From positions 1 through 64,000 of the forward strand of contig DATGTE010000030.1 in NCBI GenBank assembly GCA_035301985.1: 64,000 nt of DNA, in the 5' to 3' direction. This stretch comes from DASUXY01 sp035301985 (lineage in GTDB: Bacteria > Bacillota > Bacilli > Bacillales > Amphibacillaceae). How positions within the stretch are numbered: position 1 is the first letter of the stretch; every line of letters starts with the position of its first letter. Shown here piece after piece: positions 54,795 to 62,526 of this stretch. Made by a program: the position numbers and the translations under genes. The notes under the pieces were generated by a model. It ran no database searches. It was not told the DNA's origin and worked only from the letters and a program-made list of their open reading frames with translations.

Positions 54795-55994
54795 ATGTTC
54801 CATACGATTGAAGAAGCAATTACGGATTTGAAAAAAGGTAAGCCGATTATTGTCGTTGATGATGAAAATCGAGAAAACGAAGGTGATTTCGTTGCACTAT
54901 CCGAAAAGGTCACTCCAGAAATGATTAATTTTATGATTACACATGGAAAAGGGCTCGTTTGTACGACAATTACCGAACAACTGTCAAAAAAATTGAATTT
55001 TCCGATGATGACAGATGAAAGTACGGATCCTTTAGGAACGGCTTTTACGGTGAGTATTGATCACAAGGATACCGATACAGGAATAAGTGCTTTTGAACGT
55101 CACCAAACGATTCGCGCTCTGTTAGATCCTGAAACAAAAGGAAGGGATTTCAAGCAGCCTGGTCACGTCTTTCCACTTGTCGCTAAGGAAGGCGGCGTAT
55201 TGACGCGGCCTGGTCATACAGAAGCATCCGTCGATTTGGCGAAGTTGAGCGGAGCATTTCCATCAGGTGTTATTTGTGAGATTATTAAAGATGACGGACG
55301 GATGGCTCGTGTGCCTGATTTGATGGACATGGCACAACAGTTTGATTTAAAGTTAATCAGCATTGAGGATTTAATTCGTTATCGGAAACAAAAAGAAGTG
55401 TTAATTACGCGTGAAGTTGAAACGGTATTACCGACACGATTTGGTTCGTTTAAAATTATCGGTTATTCGAATGAATTGGATGATAAGGAACATGTTGCTC
55501 TTGTCAAAGGCAATGTACGTACAAATGACCCTGTATTAACACGGATTCATTCGGAATGTTTAACAGGGGATGTGTTTGGGTCCAAACGATGTGATTGTGG
55601 ACCACAGTTACATCGTGCGTTAGAGCAGATTGAAGAAGCAAAAGCTGGGGTGCTCATTTACATGCGTCAAGAAGGCCGAGGAATAGGGCTTTTAAATAAA
55701 TTACGCGCCTACAAATTGCAAGATCAAGGCTTGGATACGTGTGAAGCGAATGAAAAGTTAGGATTTGCTCCTGATTGTCGTGAATATACAATTGCTGCAC
55801 AAATGTTACGAGAGTTAGGCGTAAACAAGATTCAATTATTAACGAACAATCCTGAAAAAGTGACAGCGATCCAAGCACATGGTATTTGCGTGGAAGAGCG
55901 TCTTCCGCTCATCACTCCGTTACATGAGGAAAACGAACAATACATTCGTACGAAAAAGGAGAAGTTTGGTCACATCTTTACATTATATTCATAA
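54795..55994 (+). CDS. ribBA: Bifunctional DHBP synthase / GTP cyclohydrolase II
   Basis: 399 residues from ATG 54795 (GGAGTGAAAGAT upstream). RibB domain 1-200: DDENRENEGDF, FMITHGKGLVC, RPGHTEASVDL. RibA domain 205-399: RIHSECLTGDVFGSKRCDCG with zinc cysteines, RQEGRGIGL and TNNPEK. Supplies both precursors of riboflavin. Confidence 0.96.
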   Translation: MFHTIEEAITDLKKGKPIIVVDDENRENEGDFVALSEKVTPEMINFMITHGKGLVCTTITEQLSKKLNFPMMTDESTDPLGTAFTVSIDHKDTDTGISAFERHQTIRALLDPETKGRDFKQPGHVFPLVAKEGGVLTRPGHTEASVDLAKLSGAFPSGVICEIIKDDGRMARVPDLMDMAQQFDLKLISIEDLIRYRKQKEVLITREVETVLPTRFGSFKIIGYSNELDDKEHVALVKGNVRTNDPVLTRIHSECLTGDVFGSKRCDCGPQLHRALEQIEEAKAGVLIYMRQEGRGIGLLNKLRAYKLQDQGLDTCEANEKLGFAPDCREYTIAAQMLRELGVNKIQLLTNNPEKVTAIQAHGICVEERLPLITPLHEENEQYIRTKKEKFGHIFTLYS

Positions 55995-56010
55995 GTTAGG
56001 AGAATGAACA

Positions 56011-56481
56011 ATGGGGAAAACATATCAAGGAAGTTTAGTCGGAACAGAGTTACGCATCGGCATCGTCGTCGGTCGTTTTAATGAATTTATAACGAATCAA
56101 TTGTTACAAGGGGCGCTGAATACGTTAGATCGACACGGAGTTCAAGAGGAGAATATTGATGTAGCTTGGGTACCGGGAGCATTTGAAATTCCGTTAGTCG
56201 CTCACAAGATGGCGCGCAATGACTCATATGATGCGGTGATTACGTTAGGAACGGTCATCCGCGGAGCCACCCCGCATTTTGACTACGTCTGTAACGAAGC
56301 AGCTAAAGGGGTTTCAAACGCATCCGTCCAAACAGATAAACCAGTTATTTTCGGTATTTTAACGACAGAAACGATTGAACAAGCGATTGAACGAGCGGGA
56401 ACGAAAGCAGGAAATAAAGGTGCCGAAGCAGCGACAGCAGCGATTGAAATGGCAAATTTAATGAAAGCATTAGATGAATAA
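56011..56481 (+). CDS. ribH: 6,7-dimethyl-8-ribityllumazine synthase
   Basis: 156 residues. GRFNEFITNQLLQGA, WVPGAFEIPLVA, LGTVIRGATPHFDYVC (catalytic His) and FGILTTETIEQA are intact. Forms the 60-mer capsid in Bacilli. Last rib gene, followed by a terminator. Confidence 0.96.
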   Translation: MGKTYQGSLVGTELRIGIVVGRFNEFITNQLLQGALNTLDRHGVQEENIDVAWVPGAFEIPLVAHKMARNDSYDAVITLGTVIRGATPHFDYVCNEAAKGVSNASVQTDKPVIFGILTTETIEQAIERAGTKAGNKGAEAATAAIEMANLMKALDE

Positions 56482-56487
56482 GTAAAG

Positions 56488-56519
56488 ACCGGGGAGAGTG
56501 GGAAATCCCCGGTTTTGTT
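56488..56519 (+). terminator. Terminator of the rib operon
   Basis: ACCGGGGA / TCCCCGGT stem with a 10-nt loop, then TTTGTTTT. Confidence 0.9.
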
Positions 56520-56709
56520 TTGCTTTTGATGGTCCAATTTTAGGCATATGAAAACCTACGGGTGAACAACTACGGCCCGTTCCTTTTGTGGATGAAGCTT
56601 TTGTGGAATCGTTAATGACGTAAACAACATACCAAATGTATAAATGGAAAATTGCTCAGTCGTAAGTTAAACTATTATTTAGATTACTTTCCGGGAAGGA
56701 GAATTAAGC

Positions 56710-56907
56710 TTGAAATTTTATGGTTATCAAATCTTAGGCATCGGGATTATTTGGGCAGGGATGGCATTCTTTTTCCAAGAGATGGACCAAGCAGGAAAAC
56801 TTATTTTTTATGTTGTGACATCATGGTTGTTGTTATTAATCGTGCTATTTGTGAAAACGTGGATTAGAAAAAATGACAGATCGAATGAAACGCCATCTGA
56901 AGACTGA
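56710..56907 (+). CDS. Small two-TM membrane protein
   Basis: 65 residues from TTG 56710 (GGAAGGAGAA upstream). Helices at about 5-22 and 30-50, charged tail. Unknown. Confidence 0.6.
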   Translation: MKFYGYQILGIGIIWAGMAFFFQEMDQAGKLIFYVVTSWLLLLIVLFVKTWIRKNDRSNETPSED

Positions 56908-56969
56908 TTTTTTCATACTTGGAGTTTATCGGTCTAAGTTAAAGAATAACAAAGGTGGGAGCTGGCAGT

Positions 56970-58019
56970 ATGCAACGCATATATAGCGACGTCATTCAAT
57001 TTCGGGGTAACCATTATGAATTAGGGAAAAAACAAGGGGAACAATTGAAAGACTCTTATATTCTCGATAATCGAAAAAAACAGTGGAAAATTAGGCGACC
57101 ACGTTTTGCAATTGATGTCCGGGAGGCAAAAGCTGTATTTTCTTCGTTCGCTCCACAAATGTGGGATGAGTTTCTTGGGCTACAAGATGCTCTACAGTGG
57201 CCAATGCAACAAGTGTTAAAAGAGTTTGGTGGATATCGATTGGATACCCACCCGAGCGGTTGTTCTGTCTTAACCTATGAAAATTACTTCGTGCGCAATT
57301 ATGATTATCACCCGAAAACATATGAAGGCCGGTTAGTATTTTTTCAACCCGATCGTGGATATGCAACAATTGGTCCGTCACAACGGATTACAGGTCGATC
57401 GGATGGCATGAATGAAAAAGGGTTAGTGGTGGCATACAATTTTATGCATCGAAAAAATCCTGGTGATGGGTTTGTTTGCAATATGATTTGTCGAATCGTC
57501 TTGGAGAGTTGTGCAACAGTCACGGAAGCGATTGACATGCTACAACGAATTCCTCACAGGCACTCTTTTAGCTATATCGTTATGGACCCATTCGCGGAGT
57601 CATTTGTTGTCGAGGCGACCCCCCGTGGTGTTGAAGTTCGCAAAGCTCACGTTTGTACGAATCACTTTGAAAAGTTAACCGATGAAAATCGTAACTACTT
57701 AAAAGATTCGTACGAAAGACTCCAAGTGATGCGCGACCACATACATGATGGAGTAGATGCCAAAGAGGCATTCCGCTTATTAAACGATTCGGATCAAGGC
57801 GTCTTTTCCAAGCAGTATAAAAATTGGGCAGGAACGATTCATACGGCAGTTTATTTTTCTCATTCGAAAAATGTTTGGTTTGCCCTCGGAGGAGATAGCG
57901 AGCCGGCAACCATAGACTTTGCAGCGTGGCTTCGTGGAAAAGATCTTTCACTCACGCGCATATTCGGTAAGGTTGATACGCAATTGCCGTTTGTTCATAT
58001 GGAGGAAAATGTACGATAA
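56970..58019 (+). CDS. C45 family acyltransferase/peptidase (IAT-like)
   Basis: 349 residues from ATG 56970 (GGTGGGAG upstream). An N-terminal-nucleophile hydrolase: the conserved HPSGCSVL places the nucleophile at about Cys98, followed by FVRNYDYHP, GRSDGMNEKGLVV and HRHSFSYIVMD. The family includes penicillin acyl-CoA:6-APA acyltransferase and many linear-amide hydrolases of unknown substrate. The ~97 residues before Cys would be removed by autoprocessing. Confidence 0.85.
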   Translation: MQRIYSDVIQFRGNHYELGKKQGEQLKDSYILDNRKKQWKIRRPRFAIDVREAKAVFSSFAPQMWDEFLGLQDALQWPMQQVLKEFGGYRLDTHPSGCSVLTYENYFVRNYDYHPKTYEGRLVFFQPDRGYATIGPSQRITGRSDGMNEKGLVVAYNFMHRKNPGDGFVCNMICRIVLESCATVTEAIDMLQRIPHRHSFSYIVMDPFAESFVVEATPRGVEVRKAHVCTNHFEKLTDENRNYLKDSYERLQVMRDHIHDGVDAKEAFRLLNDSDQGVFSKQYKNWAGTIHTAVYFSHSKNVWFALGGDSEPATIDFAAWLRGKDLSLTRIFGKVDTQLPFVHMEENVR

Positions 58020-58060
58020 TGTGAGGGCTGTAATTTTTAACATCATAGGAGATGACAAGT

Positions 58061-59008
58061 GTGGATATATTTTTAAAAAGAAAGTGGATTGTGATTAGCA
58101 TTGCCATTTTTTGTTCGATCTTGTGGGGTAGTGCGTTTCCCGTACTTAAAATAAGTTACGAGGAGATGCAAATGGCTGCAAATGACCCGATTGCTAAAAT
58201 CGTCCTCGCGGGGATGCGTTTTTTATTGGCCGGTCTCATGTTATTAGCGGGAATGCTTCTTTTTAACAAACGGTCACTTGTCGTTACGAAACGTCAAGTG
58301 AGATTTTTAGTTTTATTCGGTATTGTTCAAACGGCTTTACAATATTTTTTCTTTTATAATGGACTAGCTAATACATCCGGTATGCAAGGGGCAATTTTAA
58401 TTTCGAGTGGGACTTTTTTTACGGTCATTTTAGCACACTTTTTTTATCAAAATGATCGGATCAATTGGCCGAAAACAATTGGTTTATTAGCCGGTTTTGC
58501 CGGAATCATAGTGGCGAACTGGGGAGAGGCTTTTCAATTTCGTTTCCAATTCACTGGAGAAGGTTTTATGATTTTAGCTGCATTGACTGGAGCGATTGGT
58601 ACGATCATGGCAAAAGAGTTAGCGATTGGCATTCATCCGTTTGCTTTGACAGGATGGCAGTTGACGATTGGTTCGACGCTGATGTTGATCTTCGGCGTTC
58701 CACAAATGCAAAATGAAGCGATTCAGTTTACACCATTAGGTTGGGGGCTTCTCATTTATTCAGCTTTGTTATCGGCAGTTGCTTTTGCCCTTTGGTATTC
58801 GATTTTGAAATATAATAAAGCTGGTGAAATTAGCATTTACAAATTTATTACCCCTGTTTCAGGTGCGGTATTATCCGCTATGTTGATTCAAGAGGAACAT
58901 TTAAATATGTATATTATAGGTGGACTTGCTTTAGTGGCTGTAGGGATTATAGCGATTAATTATAACGGGAAGAAAAAGGTATCATCTAAAGTACATAAGA
59001 GTCAATAA
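58061..59008 (+). CDS. EamA/DMT-family transporter
   Basis: 315 residues, ten TM helices in two EamA halves (WGSAFPVLK in the first, GTIMAKELAI to VSGAVLSAML in the second). Probably a metabolite exporter. GTG 58061 has GGAG upstream; ATG 58052 directly abuts it and is less likely. Confidence 0.88.
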   Translation: MDIFLKRKWIVISIAIFCSILWGSAFPVLKISYEEMQMAANDPIAKIVLAGMRFLLAGLMLLAGMLLFNKRSLVVTKRQVRFLVLFGIVQTALQYFFFYNGLANTSGMQGAILISSGTFFTVILAHFFYQNDRINWPKTIGLLAGFAGIIVANWGEAFQFRFQFTGEGFMILAALTGAIGTIMAKELAIGIHPFALTGWQLTIGSTLMLIFGVPQMQNEAIQFTPLGWGLLIYSALLSAVAFALWYSILKYNKAGEISIYKFITPVSGAVLSAMLIQEEHLNMYIIGGLALVAVGIIAINYNGKKKVSSKVHKSQ

Positions 59009-59069
59009 CCAGTCACTTTCCGTTTGTTTTTGTGATATACTATGATTACATTTTAGGGAGGTGATTGTG

Positions 59070-59441
59070 ATGCAAATGGAACATAAAATAATCGGTATGC
59101 TTGAGAAAATTATGACGAAACAGGACAAGAATAGCAAAAAACTTGACGAACATAGCAAAAAACTCGATGAACATACACGAATACTCAGCGAGCACAGTCA
59201 AAAACTCGACGAGCATCGTACTACACTCGACGAGCATGGACAGATCCTCGGTGCTTTACGAGTGGGACAAGAACATATAAAAGCTGAGATGGATAGAATT
59301 AAAGTCGCCAATGCAAAAGAATTTAGTCGTGTAAAAAAAGGCATGGATGATTTTTCAACGAATATCGAGCTTCTCCGCGAAGAATCGTGGGAACATAAGA
59401 ACGAAATCCGCCGTATAAAAAAGACGATGGGTATTCGCTAG
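59070..59441 (+). CDS. Coiled-coil protein with KLDEHS heptad repeats
   Basis: 123 residues from ATG 59070 (GGGAGGTG upstream). Residues 20-70 are heptads [KR][KT]LDEH[SRG], followed by a charged coiled coil. No TM. Unrelated in sequence to the 25281 protein but similar in design. Unknown function. Confidence 0.7.
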   Translation: MQMEHKIIGMLEKIMTKQDKNSKKLDEHSKKLDEHTRILSEHSQKLDEHRTTLDEHGQILGALRVGQEHIKAEMDRIKVANAKEFSRVKKGMDDFSTNIELLREESWEHKNEIRRIKKTMGIR

Positions 59442-59599
59442 GGTTACTACAGAATAAAACATACCCCTTTCATTCTTTTCACATAATCTTCAACTTTATC
59501 TTCTAGCGATGACCTTCAACGAACCGATTATCCCCATTGACAAAAGATGAATATCATGTTTCAGTGTTACTATATAGTGAATATAAATGAATATAAGAT

Positions 59600-59688
59600 T
59601 CCACTAGGGGTGCCGAATGGGCTGAGATAAGATTGATTTCTTAATCCCTTGAACCTGATCTAGTTCGTACTAGCGTAGGAAAGTGGAG
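59600..59688 (+). promoter_or_regulatory. TPP riboswitch (THI box)
   Basis: P1 arms CCACT (59601-59605) and AGTGG (59682-59686); the THI-box motifs AGGGGTGC, GGGCTGAGA, CCCTTGAACCTGATCTAGTT and TAGCGTAGGAAAG are all present. It is followed by a terminator and then by ribB, not by a thiamin gene. A TTGACA at 59537-59542 has only a weak -10. Confidence 0.95.
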
Positions 59689-59733
59689 AGGGAATGTATA
59701 TCGGAATGTTTTTTGTTTTGGTATATACATGTG

Positions 59734-59762
59734 AACCACTCCATGACTGGGGTGGTTTTTTG
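59734..59762 (+). terminator. Terminator of the TPP-riboswitch leader
   Basis: AACCACTCC / GGGGTGGTT stem with a 6-nt loop and six T's. A competing pair ATGTATAT / GTATATACAT lies between aptamer and terminator. Confidence 0.85.
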
Positions 59763-59857
59763 TACGCTTTTCGATTGTTTATATGGAAATGAGTTTATAC
59801 GAATATGCATTGTTTAATGTAGGTGCATTTTTACATATATTATAGGAGGATGAAATG

Positions 59858-60472
59858 ATGTTCCATTCCATACCAGAGGCGATTTCCGCTTTAAAAACGG
59901 GAAAAATGATCATCGTTGTTGATGATGAACATCGGGAAAATGAAGGAGATCTCGTTGCTTTGTCAGAACAGGTCACTCCAGAGACGATTAATTTTATGAT
60001 TACACATGGAAAAGGTTTGGTTTGTGCAACAATTACAGAAGAAATTGCGAAAAAAGTAAACTTGCCGATGATGACGGATAATGTTACAGATCCAGAAGAG
60101 GCTGCTTTTACAGTAAGTATTGACCATGTGGACGTAGAATCAGGAACAAGTGCACCTGATCGAGCAAAGACCATTCGAGCATTATCCCATCCACAAAGCC
60201 GAGAACAAGATTTTAAAAAGCCAGGACATGTTTTCCCTCTTGTTGCCAAAAAGGGTGGTGTGTTTGCGCGGCAAGGGCATACGGAAGCATCTGTCGATTT
60301 AGCTACGTTAAGTGGTGCAACGCCTTCAAGCGTCATTTGTGAAATTATTAAAGATGACGGAACAATGGCCCGTGTGCCTGATCTTCTAAAAATGGCAAAT
60401 ACATTCGGATTAAAAATCATTACGATTGAAGATTTGATTGCTTACCGAAAACAGCAAAAAATAGGGATGTAA
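59858..60472 (+). CDS. ribB: Stand-alone 3,4-dihydroxy-2-butanone 4-phosphate synthase
   Basis: 204 residues (AGGAGG upstream; two ATGs at 59855/59858). It is very similar to the RibB half of the ribBA at 54795. Metal/catalytic motifs are intact: DDEHRENEGDL, THGKGLVC, FARQGHTEASVDL, VICEIIKDDGTMARVPDL. It makes DHBP from ribulose 5-phosphate. It lies alone between a TPP riboswitch and a terminator, so thiamin status, not FMN, should control it. Confidence 0.93.
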   Translation: MFHSIPEAISALKTGKMIIVVDDEHRENEGDLVALSEQVTPETINFMITHGKGLVCATITEEIAKKVNLPMMTDNVTDPEEAAFTVSIDHVDVESGTSAPDRAKTIRALSHPQSREQDFKKPGHVFPLVAKKGGVFARQGHTEASVDLATLSGATPSSVICEIIKDDGTMARVPDLLKMANTFGLKIITIEDLIAYRKQQKIGM

Positions 60473-60477
60473 ACGTG

Positions 60478-60512
60478 AAATCATACACCATTTGCGGGGT
60501 ATGATTTTCATT
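60478..60512 (+). terminator. Terminator after ribB
   Basis: AAATCATAC-a-CC / GG-g-GTATGATTT, then TTCATTTTATT. It makes ribB monocistronic. Confidence 0.75.
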
Positions 60513-60705
60513 TTATTGAAAAACATAGAAAATATTGAAAAGGGGGAATAGTTCTCTTATACTTATAGTAACTTGAATAGGTCATTATCGTTTTGAAAGC
60601 GATTACATGGTGTGAAACACAATTGCGTCCTCATGAATTAGGTACCGTTGGGATGTGCCGTTTGGCGATTAAAATGTCGTAATTCGAGGAGATGATCGCG
60701 ATATC

Positions 60706-62379
60706 ATGAAGAGAAATACGTTTATTTCACAAACGAAACGGATGACTGCAGCACAAGCGATTGTGGAATGCATGAAACGTGAAAACGTAGCAAAAGTATT
60801 TTGTGTACCAGGAGAAAGCTACTTACCTGTTTTGGATGCATTGTATGATGAGACGTCGATTGAAGTGATTTCGACAAGACATGAAGGTGGAGCAGCCTTT
60901 ATGGCAGAAGGGTATGCAAAAGCTACTCTTGAACCTGGAGTCGTTTTAGCAACAAGAGGTGTTGGTGCAACCAATGTATCGATTGGTGTGCATACCGCTT
61001 ATCAGGATTCTACACCTATGGTTGTCTTTTTAGGGCAAGTCCATAGCAAATTCCGGGGAAGAGAAGGGTTTCAAGAAGTTGATTTGGATCGCTATTTCCA
61101 GAGTATTTCGAAGTGGGCTGTAGAAGTGAACGATGCGAAAAGAATGCCCGAAATTGTTCAACGAGCATTTCGAATTGCTCGATCTGGTAGACCGGGACCG
61201 GTCATCATTTCATTACCGGAAGATATATTACCTGTGGAAAGCACCATGCATTTCGGCCCGATTGTGAGAAAACCAAAACCTGCTCCCTCTCAGGATGAAG
61301 TCCAACGTATCGAAGAGATATTAACTGCAGCACAAAGGCCACTGATCATTGCCGGTGGAGGAGTGAAGCTCGCCGAAGCGGAAAGTACCTTAGTGAAGTT
61401 TGCGGAAAAAACGAAGATACCTGTCATCGCGGCATTTCGCCGTCATGATGTATTCCCGAATGATCACCCTTTATATGGGGGACATCTCGGACTTGGAGCG
61501 AACCAAGCAATTGTACAAACCGTAAAAGAAGCAGATGTCATTTTAGCGATTGGAACGAAGCTTTCGGAAGTGACAACACAAGATTATTCAATCATTGCTG
61601 AGGACCAAACACTCATTCATATCGATATTTCATTTGCCACAATTGGGAAAGTCTATCCTCCCGATGTAGGTGTCGTAGCGGATGCGAAAGAAGCATTGCG
61701 TTTGTTTACTACGTTTACCCCGAATGTTACGTGGACACAGTGGACGAATGAAAGAAATTTAACCTATAAAAAGGTAACACATTTAGATGTTACACATACG
61801 GATGATTTGAATAAGCAAATCATTTCGCATATTCAGGAAAAATTGCCGGATGACGCTCTATTAATAACAGATGCGGGTAATTTTGCTGTATGGCTACACA
61901 CTTTTTATCCTTTTACAAAAAAACATACGTATATCGGTCCAACTTCTGGAGCGATGGGATATGGATTACCGGCAGCACTTGGAGCAAAACTCGCCTTTCC
62001 AGACAAAATCGTCGTTTCCTTATCTGGTGATGGGGGATTTATGATGACCGCTCAAGAAATAGAAACAGCAGTCCGCTATGACATTCCAGTGATCGCACTC
62101 ATCTTTAATAACCAAATGTATGGAACGATTCGGATGCATCAAGAAATGGTTTTTCCCGAACGTGTAATAGCAACGGATTTAGGAGACATCTCTTTTTCCA
62201 AGTTAGCGAAAAGCATGGGAGCGGATGGGTATTTGGTAACGTCTCTTGATGAGTTTACAAATGCCTTATCTCAAGCTGTAGATAACCAACGTCCAGCCGT
62301 TATCGATATCATAACTGATCAAGAGCAAATTTCTGTTACATCAACGATTCAAGATTTAAGAAATAAAGCTCAAAAATAA
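60706..62379 (+). CDS. Thiamine-pyrophosphate-dependent enzyme, acetolactate-synthase-like
   Basis: 557 residues with the three ALS-family domains: PYR (VFCVPGESYLPVLDALYD, catalytic Glu in STRHEGGAAFMAEGYA), central (about 195-330) and PP (LSGDGGFMMTAQEIETAVRY...NN, the GDG-NN TPP motif). It is not a typical IlvB: no regulatory subunit is adjacent and the FAD region is variable. Followed by an aldehyde dehydrogenase. GAGGAG lies 15 bp before ATG 60706, rather far. Substrate unknown. Confidence 0.88.
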   Translation: MKRNTFISQTKRMTAAQAIVECMKRENVAKVFCVPGESYLPVLDALYDETSIEVISTRHEGGAAFMAEGYAKATLEPGVVLATRGVGATNVSIGVHTAYQDSTPMVVFLGQVHSKFRGREGFQEVDLDRYFQSISKWAVEVNDAKRMPEIVQRAFRIARSGRPGPVIISLPEDILPVESTMHFGPIVRKPKPAPSQDEVQRIEEILTAAQRPLIIAGGGVKLAEAESTLVKFAEKTKIPVIAAFRRHDVFPNDHPLYGGHLGLGANQAIVQTVKEADVILAIGTKLSEVTTQDYSIIAEDQTLIHIDISFATIGKVYPPDVGVVADAKEALRLFTTFTPNVTWTQWTNERNLTYKKVTHLDVTHTDDLNKQIISHIQEKLPDDALLITDAGNFAVWLHTFYPFTKKHTYIGPTSGAMGYGLPAALGAKLAFPDKIVVSLSGDGGFMMTAQEIETAVRYDIPVIALIFNNQMYGTIRMHQEMVFPERVIATDLGDISFSKLAKSMGADGYLVTSLDEFTNALSQAVDNQRPAVIDIITDQEQISVTSTIQDLRNKAQK

Positions 62380-62526
62380 ATCGTTTTACTAATCGTTCGA
62401 ATAAATCAGGAGTAGGAGGGAGTATATTTATAGAAGAGCCATATTTTGTAGAAAAGCAGATGAAAGGAGCACCATGATTCACTCAACATATATACTAGAA
62501 GTTAATCTTTTAGGAGGGGATATGAA

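Noticed and set aside
59779..60420. 213-codon minus-strand frame opposite ribB
   Set aside because: It mirrors the well-conserved ribB frame; no ribosome site or known motif.
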